Source: Mytilus trossulus
Taxonomy: Eukaryota; Mollusca; Bivalvia; Mytilida; Mytilidae
Reading direction: 5' to 3'
DNA: 64,000 bases
Assembly: GCF_036588685.1 (NCBI RefSeq)
Contig: NC_086382.1
Span: 75,675,999 to 75,739,998, forward strand
The position numbers and the translations under genes were made by a program. Positions 33,621 through 47,500 of this stretch are shown here, piece after piece. The notes under the pieces were generated by a model. That model was not told the DNA's origin. It did no database searches and worked only from the letters and a program-made list of their open reading frames with translations. Position 1 is the first letter of the stretch. Every line of letters begins with the position of its first letter.

Positions 33621-34539
33621 CTCTTCTTTTACATCTGAAAGTACGCTTGAAAACTATAATTGAACGAAATTGGCGGTTTTACTTTCCTTTCTGAACTTTT
33701 CATTCAAGTAGCAATATTCCAGCTGTGGTTGCATATGGAGTACACCGCCTCAATAAATATCTCGAGGATTGATACTAGTGATACAGTTTATCGATAGACA
33801 TGTGATGTTTAAGAGAAAGCTATTGAACCATTGGTTCCTTATGATAAAGTGGTTATCATCCATCCAAAAGTTTTAGGGATCACCATCATGATTGTTTACT
33901 ATCTAAAGAACCATAAATAGAAAACAATCGATAAAATAAAGGCCAGCCGACTATATTACTTTTTTTAAGATATAAGACAACGAAATATCTTATCAGTCAA
34001 TCAATTCGTGATGTTCAGCCGAAAAATAAAGATTCAACAGAACAAAATTCTTTCAATTAAGCAAACAATGAATTATAACTGTTAAAGAACAGAATGGAGC
34101 ATCATAAACGTAGAACAAACTATATAAAATAATTTAAACAAGTTTTATTTATCGAATCGGTACGCATCGCAAGACACAAATATTCAAAATGCTGAATACA
34201 CAAATTAAATCATAGCCCAGTTTAAAACCTGATCAAAGATTTTCTAGAGGGAAAGTTTGTTGTAGTTAACTAACCTTTGACTAAGGAAAATGGATAATTC
34301 AGTCTTTGATTCCTGATTTTGTTATTAGTTGTTAGTGACTTTGAACCAGCTGTCATTAACTGCCAGTACTCTCAGATCTGTACTTACGTTTGGCTAGTGC
34401 ATAAGTACCCGGTAACGTCTACTTGTATCTGTAGTTTTTGTATACATCTGATTAGTTAAGCCTTTTTTCAACTGATTTTTATAGTTCGTTCATATTTTGT
34501 ACCGCTAACATGTTTAATACAACAATCTGCTATATGTAT

Positions 34540-34770
34540 GTGCCTGTCCAAGTTAGTAGCCTGTAATTCAGAGGTTGTCGTTTGTTAATGTGTAACATAT
34601 TTGTTTTTCGTTTATTTTTTGTTCATAAATTATGCCAATAGTTTTCTCGTTTGAATTGTTTTACATTGTTATTTCTGATTGTTGAAGGCCATACAGTGAT
34701 CTATAGCTGTTAATTCTTGTGATCTCTTGTGGAGAGTGGTTTTATTTGCAATCATACCACATCTTTTTTA
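34540..34770 (+). repeat. Mussel dispersed repeat (GTCAGGAGCC...family) 3' of the Schlafen-STAND gene
   Basis: Copy of the 3468 repeat with CCAAGTTAGTAGCCTGTAAT and GTTTTCTCGTTTGAATTGTT; the end is degraded. Confidence 0.6.
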
Positions 34771-35034
34771 TATTGTTTGTTTAAGCAGATGTATTACAAG
34801 TGGTAGGTTAAGAAATTACCATTTTCTGTTTATAATTATATCTAACATTTTTCATTAAATGTACACACTATATCTAAAGTCAAAGTATTCACATATATAT
34901 CATTCATTCAACTATAGAAATTCACTAAGCATTAGGCGCTACCTGTAAATGATATCAAGTTTTAATATGATTTAATGTCATCATTTAACAGGAACTAACA
35001 TTTATAAACTGTCACGATGTCAGTGAAGAATCAC

Positions 35035-38000
35035 TTAAAGGTCTTCATAATTTTCAAGTTTTTGATTCAAATTGTTTTCAAGTTTTTCCATTTCTCTCAG
35101 CTCTCTGGTATGACTTATCAATCCTATCTTATAAGCCAAAATCTTTGAACGTGTTTCTAAGTCATTATTTTTATCGTTGTAGTTCTGGATGCGACATTTG
35201 ATATAGTTTATACAAGCTCTTCTTTGATATTTGTTAAGATTCGATTTTTCATTTCCTTTATCTTCTAATTTCGGAATAAATTGTCTAAAACAGCATTCTG
35301 CAGACGATATTTGACCTAGGGCAAAATATAAATCTCCAAGTGATATCATTAAACTTGGATAAGCTGTACTAGTTTTCATTTTTTGGATTTCTGCTGAAAG
35401 ATTTTCTGCCCATTTCAAACCATCAGAAGAGAATTCTTTGTTCTTTTTCAATAACAATCGATATATTCTTGTTATCTGTTTTAACCAAAGCATTCTATTA
35501 TAATCATTTTCTTCTGTGCTCATCTTAAGTATGCCGAACTCCATGTAATGTTTTCTCTCATAAAATCTAGTTTCACAAATTGCAAGATTTTGTTTTAAAA
35601 CCTCAGAGCTTGGTTCATTGAATGCAAGTGTTGGATCCATCGTTGACTGGATAACGCTTCTCTCTATGAGCATAGTTGACAAAATATTAAATGTTTCAAG
35701 ATCACTATACGTGTCTGTAGGATGTCGAATAGTGCTACCTACAAATTCATCGTTGATGCTTTGCTCTCCCATAACTTGTAGTAACTCACTGGGTTTCTCT
35801 ACTTGAGGATTTGTCATTTCACTGACCTGACTGTAACACAGACATGTAGGTAATAGATAAGCAATGTATAAATACACACAAAAGTATCTTACTTCTTTAT
35901 TTTGACTGCTTCCCGGCAGATAAAACATTCTTCTTCCACACGTATAAAGAACTGATGTGACAATTTCATACAGGAAAAAAAGTCCTAAATAATCATCTGG
36001 TATCGCAAACCCTTCTTTACAAAGTTTTTTATATTCATCTTCCGTTAGTTTTGGTCCCATTTCAAAATTCTTCTTTCCTAGCTTTCTGCTCAAGAATTCG
36101 ACATCATTAATGTTCCGGTTTTTATACAACAAAAAGTGTTTGGCAACTTTTTGTACTACCTTCATTTGATCTTCATTTTGAATGAAAGACAAAATCGCTT
36201 GACATATAGGAAACGATAATTTTTCTGCAATCTTTTTCATAGCTTCAATGTCAGTTATACTTTCGCATGCTAGATGTATTTCCTCATCACATTTGTCTTC
36301 ATCTATGCTAAGCATCTGAAACAACAGGTATTTGGCTTTATTAAAATACTTGTTTGAAGACGTGCACGTCTCACTGAAATCCGATGTAAATCCCACGAGA
36401 TCATTCATGTAGATCATCTTTAGAACTAGCTCTGTATTGGTAATACACCAGTTTGAGGTTGAACTTGCAATTTTGGCATCGATGTACTCATTCAAATGAT
36501 CAATAACGGAACGAGCATGAGGTAAAAGTAAGGTATGATGTTCGAGGCTGGATCTGCTAACATTATCTTTATCCATTAACAAGAAAAACGACCCTAGTAA
36601 TTTTTGCAAGAGATCCTCTTTTGACCAATGGATGTATGTTCCTCTGTATTCGCAATAAATTTCCAAAGCGAACACAACCACGTCATGGGTACTTAATAAG
36701 CGACGGTCATACATGCCATCATCTTCACCCTCAACTGTTCCAAATGAACAGTTTTCCACTACGTAGAGTAGATCATCAGTATCCATTCTGGAGTTCTGAA
36801 CATTGATATTTGAGAAAATTGTAACTGGAATTTTTTCAACCTGCACATATTGTAGCATCAAACACATTTCAAATATTTCTTCTTTGTTTTCCTCTTGATA
36901 TTTTTGATGTATTTCATGTAAAATGCTGACTAAAAGCGAAAATATTTTGAATTTCACTTTACTCTTGACAGCACGACTTTCTTCGACTTTCAAAATATCC
37001 GATGGAAGTTTCAGTCGTTCAATGATACCACCAATTGTCAATCGAGTATATTTCATGTAGGTTCGAACAATTTGTAATGCTTTTGGATTACAGCTCAACT
37101 TTCGTGAAAGAATACAAGATACTTCTTCTTCATCTGATGTCAGCGTTTTTCCCTCTCTTATAAAATCTAACGCCTCTTCTTTTGTGAAGCCTTTGATATC
37201 AATTATAAGTACTTCGTCATCTGGCTCAAAAGCAAGAACTGTTGTAACGATACATTTAATGTTGAATGTTTGTATGCATTTCTGTAAAATAATATCAAGA
37301 ATGTCTCGTGTCATGTCTTTAACGTCATCAAACAGAAAAATGTGACTTCTATCGTGCCTATCATTTTTCACAGTTTCTACTATAACTGCAAATAACTCAT
37401 CTATGACTTCATCTTGAAACTCCTCGTCTCGTTTTGGTGGTACTTCATGAATATTAAGATAAGGAAAAATATCACGTAGCGATTTTTCAAATGAGGACTT
37501 GTCTGTGCATTTAACATTCCATGTGTCCACTTCAGTTTCTGCTTTTGAAGCATTGTAACAATATCTAAGTGCTAGCTCCGATTTTCCCGACCCAATTATG
37601 CCTGAAAAAGAAGAAGACAATTGTTATTCAAATACATTATTTCCCTGTATAGCATATACAAAGTATACTTACACAATTATAAATATATATTAAACCATGT
37701 TGCATATTTTGGTATTATTTGTATTCCAATAAGCAAGTTTTGAAGTGAAGTGAAGTTATAATTTCCTTCATAGACAAATTTCTTTTTTAGAAAAACAGTA
37801 TAATTTGTAAGAAATTATGCAAACTATCAGAATTAAAATCTCTAAATCTCTAAATCTCTGAAATATCAAAAATACCGAACTCCGAGGAAAACATTAAGAG
37901 TTCTTAATGAAATGACAAATCGTTTTTACATTTCCTTCGAGCTATCGTTTTTAAATTTCCTTTGAGTTCAGTGCTATTGCGATTTTTCTTTTTTCTAACT

Positions 38001-38501
38001 GGTTGTATGGAGACCATCATAACCTTATGGAAATCGCGAGAGAAAGCATTTATTGATACAAGATCTTTTATATATAACATGTGCATGTACAATACGTGTT
38101 ATTCTTTAGTATCTTTTGTTTTTAAATGATACCAGCTCACCTTTGAGAACAACACACTTCTTTCTTTTCATACACTCATATAATTCGTTACTGTTTTTAG
38201 TGAAGATAGGATTTTGCACAAGCTGCCTCTCTTTTATATTTGTAACTGTAAATATAAAGACAATATTATCAGATTTGTGAATGGCTTTCATTTTTACCTC
38301 ATAGAACAATACATACGCTAGCTTACTTTAAAGATAAGAAAAAAAACAGGAACTCCGAATCGTTATGCACATTTATCACATCCTTGTTTAAACCAACTTT
38401 AGATATTCTAAATAATGGCCCTTAGTGTTACAACAAAAATTAGAAGGTTTATTTCTGTATTTATAACTACCGATAAAGTTAGGGGATTTCATTAGCAAAC
38501 G

Positions 38502-38532
<31 letters not shown>

Positions 38533-41500
38533 AGTACGTCTGAGTCAGTGACAACCCTACAACAGATGTATCCATCGGATCGCCATCAATGATGATGATA
38601 CATGGCTGTGTACATAATGTATATACAACTCGTCTAAACATCAACCCAACAATGTTAGATCTGTAAATTTGCTTTCGCAAATTTTTGGTTCTTCCCTCGC
38701 CGGGATTCGAACCCATGCTACTGTGATATCGTGACACCAAATCGCCTGCACTGCAGCCGTCCCGCTAGACCACACGACCACCTGGGCTCTCAAAAAAAGA
38801 GCTTTCGGTGGCCATATGTTACCTTTCCACGTCAGTTTTAATCTAGCGGCGTACTACAGTACATGATATATAAGGCATGAAGATGTTATTGTTACAGATC
38901 AGCTAAATTATCTATAGTAAAGGATCCTACAAATTAATGTAAGATACAGTCACAGAAAATAATAATATTCATAAGTACGTCTGAGTCAGTGACAACCCTA
39001 CAACAGATGTATCCATCGGATCGCCATCAATGATGATGATACATGGCTGTGTACATAATGTATATACAACTCGTCTAAACATCAACCCAACAATGTTAGA
39101 TCTGTAAATTTGCTTTCGCAAATTTTTGGTTCTTCCCTCGCCGGGATTCGAACCCATGCTACTGTGATATCGTGACACCAAATCGCCTGCACTGCAGCCG
39201 TCCCGCTAGACCACACGACCACCTGGGCTCTCAAAAAAAGAGCTTTCGGTGGCCATATGTTACCTTTCCACGTCAGTTTTAATCTAGCGGCGTACTACAG
39301 TACATGATATATAAGGCATGAAGATGTTATTGTTACAGATCAGCTAAATTATCTATAGTAAAGGATCCTACAAATTAATGTAAGATACAGTCACAGAAAA
39401 TAATTATATTCATAAGTACGTCTGAGTCAGTGACAACCCTACAACAGATGTATCCATCGGATCGCCATCAATGATGATGATACATGGCTGTGTACATAAT
39501 GTATATACAACTCGTCTAAACATCAACCCAACAATGTTAGATCTGTAAATTTGCTTTCGCAAATTTTTGGTTCTTCCCTCGCCGGGATTCGAACCCATGC
39601 TACTGTGATATCGTGACACCAAATCGCCTGCACTGCAGCCGTCCCGCTAGACCACACGACCACCTGGGCTCTCAAAAAAAGAGCTTTCGGTGGCCATATG
39701 TTACCTTTCCACGTCAGTTTTAATCTAGCGGCGTACTACAGTACATGATATATAAGGCATGAAGATGTTATTGTTACAGATCAGCTAAATTATCTATAGT
39801 AAAGGATCCTACAAATTAATGTAAGATACAGTCACAGAAAATAATTATATTCATAAGTACGTCTGAGTCAGTGACAACCCTACAACAGATGTATCCATCG
39901 GATCGCCATCAATGATGATGATACATGGCTGTGTACATAATGTATATACAACTCGTCTAAACATCAACCCAACAATGTTAGATCTGTAAATTTGCTTTCG
40001 CAAATTTTTGGTTCTTCCCTCGCCGGGATTCGAACCCATGCTACTGTGATATCGTGACACCAAATCGCCTGCACTGCAGCCGTCCCGCTAGACCACACGA
40101 CCACCTGGGCTCTCAAAAAAAGAGCTTTCGGTGGCCATATGTTACCTTTCCACGTCAGTTTTAATCTAGCGGCGTACTACAGTACATGATATATAAGGCA
40201 TGAAGATGTTATTGTTACAGATCAGCTAAATTATCTATAGTAAAGGATCCTACAAATTAATGTAAGATACAGTCACAGAAAATAATTATATTCATAAGTA
40301 CGTCTGAGTCAGTGACAACCCTACAACAGATGTATCCATCGGATCGCCATCAATGATGATGATACATGGCTGTGTACATAATGTATATACAACTCGTCTA
40401 AACATCAACCCAACAATGTTAGATCTGTAAATTTGCTTTCGCAAATTTTTGGTTCTTCCCTCGCCGGGATTCGAACCCATGCTACTGTGATATCGTGACA
40501 CCAAATCGCCTGCACTGCAGCCGTCCCGCTAGACCACACGACCACCTGGGCTCTCAAAAAAAGAGCTTTCGGTGGCCATATGTTACCTTTCCACGTCAGT
40601 TTTAATCTAGCGGCGTACTACAGTACATGATATATAAGGCATGAAGATGTTATTGTTACAGATCAGCTAAATTATCTATAGTAAAGGATCCTACAAATTA
40701 ATGTAAGATACAGTCACAGAAAATAATTATATTCATAAGTACGTCTGAGTCAGTGACAACCCTACAACAGATGTATCCATCGGATCGCCATCAATGATGA
40801 TGATACATGGCTGTGTACATAATGTATATACAACTCGTCTAAACATCAACCCAACAATGTTAGATCTGTAAATTTGCTTTCGCAAATTTTTGGTTCTTCC
40901 CTCGCCGGGATTCGAACCCATGCTACTGTGATATCGTGACACCAAATCGCCTGCACTGCAGCCGTCCCGCTAGACCACACGACCACCTGGGCTCTCAAAA
41001 AAAGAGCTTTCGGTGGCCATATGTTACCTTTCCACGTCAGTTTTAATCTAGCGGCGTACTACAGTACATGATATATAAGGCATGAAGATGTTATTGTTAC
41101 AGATCAGCTAAATTATCTATAGTAAAGGATCCTACAAATTAATGTAAGATACAGTCACAGAAAATAATTATATTCATAAGTACGTCTGAGTCAGTGACAA
41201 CCCTACAACAGATGTATCCATCGGATCGCCATCAATGATGATGATACATGGCTGTGTACATAATGTATATACAACTCGTCTAAACATCAACCCAACAATG
41301 TTAGATCTGTAAATTTGCTTTCGCAAATTTTTGGTTCTTCCCTCGCCGGGATTCGAACCCATGCTACTGTGATATCGTGACACCAAATCGCCTGCACTGC
41401 AGCCGTCCCGCTAGACCACACGACCACCTGGGCTCTCAAAAAAAGAGCTTTCGGTGGCCATATGTTACCTTTCCACGTCAGTTTTAATCTAGCGGCGTAC

Positions 41501-44500
41501 TACAGTACATGATATATAAGGCATGAAGATGTTATTGTTACAGATCAGCTAAATTATCTATAGTAAAGGATCCTACAAATTAATGTAAGATACAGTCACA
41601 GAAAATAATTATATTCATAAGTACGTCTGAGTCAGTGACAACCCTACAACAGATGTATCCATCGGATCGCCATCAATGATGATGATACATGGCTGTGTAC
41701 ATAATGTATATACAACTCGTCTAAACATCAACCCAACAATGTTAGATCTGTAAATTTGCTTTCGCAAATTTTTGGTTCTTCCCTCGCCGGGATTCGAACC
41801 CATGCTACTGTGATATCGTGACACCAAATCGCCTGCACTGCAGCCGTCCCGCTAGACCACACGACCACCTGGGCTCTCAAAAAAAGAGCTTTCGGTGGCC
41901 ATATGTTACCTTTCCACGTCAGTTTTAATCTAGCGGCGTACTACAGTACATGATATATAAGGCATGAAGATGTTATTGTTACAGATCAGCTAAATTATCT
42001 ATAGTAAAGGATCCTACAAATTAATGTAAGATACAGTCACAGAAAATAATTATATTCATAAGTACGTCTGAGTCAGTGACAACCCTACAACAGATGTATC
42101 CATCGGATCGCCATCAATGATGATGATACATGGCTGTGTACATAATGTATATACAACTCGTCTAAACATCAACCCAACAATGTTAGATCTGTAAATTTGC
42201 TTTCGCAAATTTTTGGTTCTTCCCTCGCCGGGATTCGAACCCATGCTACTGTGATATCGTGACACCAAATCGCCTGCACTGCAGCCGTCCCGCTAGACCA
42301 CACGACCACCTGGGCTCTCAAAAAAAGAGCTTTCGGTGACCATATGTTACCTTTCCACGTCAGTTTTAATCTAGCGGCGTACTACAGTACATGATATATA
42401 AGGCATGAAGATGTTATTGTTACAGATCAGCTAAATTATCTATAGTAAAGGATCCTACAAATTAATGTAAGATACAGTCACAGAAAATAATTATATTCAT
42501 AAGTACGTCTGAGTCAGTGACAACCCTACAACAGATGTATCCATCGGATCGCCATCAATGATGATGATACATGGCTGTGTACATAATGTATATACAACTC
42601 GTCTAAACATCAACCCAACAATGTTAGATCTGTAAATTTGCTTTCGCAAATTTTTGGTTCTTCCCTCGCCGGGATTCGAACCCATGCTACTGTGATATCG
42701 TGACACCAAATCGCCTGCACTGCAGCCGTCCCGCTAGACCACACGACCACCTGGGCTCTCAAAAAAAGAGCTTTCGGTGGCCATATGTTACCTTTCCACG
42801 TCAGTTTTAATCTAGCGGCGTACTACAGTACATGATATATAAGGCATGAAGATGTTATTGTTACAGATCAGCTAAATTATCTATAGTAAAGGATCCTACA
42901 AATTAATGTAAGATACAGTCACAGAAAATAATTATATTCATAAGTACGTCTGAGTCAGTGACAACCCTACAACAGATGTATCCATCGGATCGCCATCAAT
43001 GATGATGATACATGGCTGTGTACATAATGTATATACAACTCGTCTAAACATCAACCCAACAATGTTAGATCTGTAAATTTGCTTTCGCAAATTTTTGGTT
43101 CTTCCCTCGCCGGGATTCGAACCCATGCTACTGTGATATCGTGACACCAAATCGCCTGCACTGCAGCCGTCCCGCTAGACCACACGACCACCTGGGCTCT
43201 CAAAAAAAGAGCTTTCGGTGGCCATATGTTACCTTTCCACGTCAGTTTTAATCTAGCGGCGTACTACAGTACATGATATATATATATATCTTTTACATAG
43301 AAATTCTACACACAGGTGTACTTTTCGGTCTCCTGATATACATTGAAAAAGTAAACGTATATTTGACGGTCTTTTGTTTAGCTTTTAGTTTCGGATTTTA
43401 AAAAACGACAGTAAAATCATTGATTCTAATATTTCGGATCAAAAGGTCAGCATGAATGAATGTATTACAAAGGTGTTATTTTAAGATAATGTACAAGCAT
43501 TCAATTACATCAAACATACTAAATTATACAACATATCTGGTGTTTAAACAAAAAGTGAAAAAAGTAGCAGTTTTAGTTGAGAATTATTTTTTTTCATTTC
43601 AATGATTTTTTTTTTTTTTCATTATTGTGGTACTAAGCCATCCCAATGCAAACAAAAGATTTATAGAAAAGTTTCTCAAAAATGAATTTTTAGATGATGT
43701 AAAATGTTTCAATTTCATTTTTCATGACTGACATCTTATTCACATATTCAGTTCTCTTATCTGATAAATAAAAAGCATTTATAAATAAAAGCAAACAATT
43801 TTCATAATATGATTAAGTATGTCATATTCAAAATCTTCAATCGTATATCCTTTTACAAGATTGATAAGACAAAAAAAGCATGTTGACCAATATCGAAATA
43901 TATAAATATTTTTAAAAAGTTTTTAACCAATGTGCATTAGAAATAAATAATGATTTGAAACATACGATACAGTTTTGACTCCTGAATGTTTTCCTACGAT
44001 ATAGATTATGGTTGATAGCTAAAATATTTTTTGCAGTAGTTTCCATCTAAACATGTTAAAATGATTATCTTTTAAATTTCCAAACTGTTTTTCTATATTA
44101 AGTGTTTCATATTCTTGTTTGTAAAAGTCGAAATAAATACCAAGAATTTTTGTTATATTTCTGTAAATGCAAGAGTCATTTATTTCAATAGTTTACTGAT
44201 GTTAATATTTCCAAAATGAATAAGAAAAACAATTCAAGGTAACAAACAGACATTGAAGAAGCATATGAACAACACGATGAGCGAGCCTTAGTAAATTATA
44301 TCTAGTACCACGATTTCTTTCTTTAAACTCTTCAATTCTTCATAATAATCAGAATGAAATATTGCCATATAACATAAAATCATAAAAAAATAAGCTACCT
44401 TTAGTAACTGTCTTCTTTTCTTGTTTGACGTCAAAACTGATTTCACCTTTGTCTTTGTGAATTTCATCTAACTTTTCGGTTATTTGTTGTATATCTGCTT

Positions 44501-47500
44501 TTGTCGCTGGGCATTCTACAGGCAAATGTAACGTGAAATATATTAAAATATATAAATATTTTATCTATAGATAGTTGAAAGGATCAACTTTATTAAGTTC
44601 AAAAGTAAAAAAATATTTCAAAAAAATGAACGAGATAAATAATTAAAAAAGTAGAAGAGATCTAAGCATTTTGACGAAAAGTCTTTTGTCTCAAAACCAT
44701 AGAGTAGAGAAAACATAGTACAAATTTGATGATAGATTTTGAAAGCAAAAGTTGGGGCTGCCGGTTTGGTTCTTTATTTTAATTGCTTTAAATTTTCAAT
44801 ATAACCTATCAAAACTGAAATCATATGACCAACTTTCCCTTTTTGAACAGATATAACAATCTAGTCAAATGATTTACTATATTTTATCATAGACGAAAGA
44901 CATCATCCTGAAATACAAATCAATATTGAACTTAGATATGTCACAGAAAGGCTATCATAATGACTACATAGGCTTCAAATGTCGATGTGGCAAAAAATCT
45001 ATTGAATTGTAACTAAGGAAAAACATACCATGAGGACCAATTATATCAAAGTATTTGTAGTTATGGTACTCATAAAAGGAATTTTATATAATATAAACAT
45101 AACTGATAAACACATCTTTGTAGAACGAAAACTGCTATTTCTTTCTTATGTACACGTGCATTTTGTTCATATTCAAGATTATAAAATTGTTTACCGGTGT
45201 TGTCCGTAATAAACAAATGTATTTTGACGGGAACATGTCCCTGAAATATGGTTTTAATATAAAGGTTGTGATTTTGAAAAATATGGTATGTTATTGCTTT
45301 GCTGTTCTAACAATTTTAGGCAGTTAAAAATAACTCATACTGCTTATAATATTTCCTAAATTAATGAATTTTACGAAATCACTAGTGACGCAAGTTAAGT
45401 CTAATATTTATATATAAAAATACAGTGGCAGCATACCTTTAAATGATTTTATAAAATCATGTTTCCATTGTAATATGTCCATATATTGTAAAACATTTCC
45501 ATCATCGTCTGTATAGAATGACTCCGGAATTGTTGTGGACACACCTCCAGGCATTTCAGCAACTGAAACAATGATGACTCTAAGTTGTTTTTCCTGAAAG
45601 ATGAACAGCTAATATAGTATGTTTAAACATCAGTTCATTTTCATATCAAGCAGCTAACAATTATTCAGTATGTCTTATACAAATAGTGTGTAAATCTTGT
45701 TCTTTGATTTCTAAATAATCATTGAAGTAACACGAACATTCCCGTTAAACTGTCCTGGCTTTTTGAGGCCATTTATTTTATTCTCATCCTTGGTCTTATA
45801 TGAAATTCTTAAGAGTTCAGTAAGATGATAAGAATGCATCTCATACGAAAGATTTTTTTTTTTGTAAAATGCATTGAACTTGAGACACTTGAATCCCTTT
45901 AGGAGATATATATATAGTGATTCTACAACAGTTATTTTTATTCTTTTTATTCCTTTACAAAACGTTGACAAAAATTATTACTTAAATCGTTCAAGACATT
46001 TCTGATAAAACCCTTTGGTATACATTCCATAAAAATCCCACACGATATGTAAGCTAAAAACCTTTTTACATTTCAAAAGTAATAAAATACTTGATACCTG
46101 TTACAACCGCAAAAGTCAAACCCTCAACAGTTGAGGCAAAGTTGAACACAATATTCAAGCATGTCTTCATTTGAGTTGTGTTAAAAATTTTACATAAATA
46201 AGGTTTCTAACAAAAATCTTAAAAATCTATTGAAATTTGAAAATGTTTGGAAAAAAAATATATGAACTCCTTAAAAGTATTTAGGGAAAAATATCCCCCA
46301 AAACTTTTTGACCTCCCCCCCCCCCTCGTTTTTGGAGAAATTATCCCTAAATTCAATCCCAGCATTCCCTTTGAAGTATGGAACCTTGTAGTACAATTTT
46401 AGTGAGATCCTTACACTGCAACCCAAGTAATTGTCTTGGAACTTGAAAAAATCATATTTTTGACACCATTATTCCTGCATATTTGGGGCAATAACACCAA
46501 ACTCAATTCCAGCCTTCCCTTTGTGATATAGTACAGTGTTAGTCAGAGAGATCCATACAATTAAACACAAGTTTATGTCCGGCAACTACAAAAATGCTTG
46601 TTTTTGGCCCCTAATTTCTAAACTATTGGTACTATTACCCCCAAAATCAATCCAAACCTTTTTTTTTGTGGTTTTGAACTATTTTGTAAAATTTCATAGA
46701 GAAACATACAATGAAACTGCAGTTATTGTCCGGAAACCAAATATGTCTTCGGACGACGACTCAGACGCAAACAATGACGACACTATAGCATTATACGAAC
46801 CCAAAATATATTTGGTGTCGTTTAAAAAACTTCATTACAATGATTATTTTCTTAGACATCGCACATGTGTATATATAACCTTTGATAAAAATGTAATTCA
46901 AAATATTTGACTACTAATTTGAAATAGATCTCCAAAATATGTTAACCAACTAACCTGAGATACTTCTGACATCTGATCAATTTCTTCAAACCATATATCC
47001 CAATGTTTACCTTTCTCCATTGTCAATGGACTGTTTATCCACTGCATTTGTCTGATCCTTTCTTGCAACGAGTTAGCTGTTACATATAATTACTAAATGT
47101 AAGTTCATTCATAATATAACATATTCTATATATATATATACGGATTTAACCAATAGCATTTAGATAATAAATAAATGTTTTAAGTTACCTATACCTATAA
47201 CTTAAAAATTAAATGATGAATAACTTAACCAGAGGTAATATAGAGCCACTACATAATTACGTACTTGTAAACAATATCAAATCTCAAACATAAAAGGCTA
47301 TAATTAAACCATCTGAACATGGAAGTATTATATCGACAATATAATACTCCCATAGTCTGAAGCATGTATAATTGATATCATGCCTTTGTATAGCGGTTGG
47401 TACATAGTTCGTCCGTCTGTTCGTTTGTCCATCCACTTTAATCGAATGTTAGAGTTTAAGTTCGTATGAAATGAATTTCGTCATATCTGCAGTACAGTAC

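Noticed and set aside
37602-37620. Start of the STAND exon at the upstream in-frame Met (37620)
   Set aside because: Those codons are the polypyrimidine tract and AG of the acceptor; the exon begins at 37601 with GCATAATTGG and completes the first Gly of the P-loop.
38660-38790. Possible true tRNA genes in the 441-bp units
   Set aside because: A and B boxes are good, but the 5' segment before the A box cannot pair with the sequence after the T arm to make an acceptor stem. The unit is better called tRNA-derived SINE than functional tRNA.
38492-43150. Eleven identical 70-codon open frames on the minus strand
   Set aside because: They are the same stretch of the 441-bp SINE-like unit read through its B-box region, with no signal, domain or independent conservation; not genes.
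46536-46910. 124-codon open frame
   Set aside because: Spans the GACGAC-ended repeat and intron sequence; acidic DDDSDANNDD is the translated trinucleotide tract.
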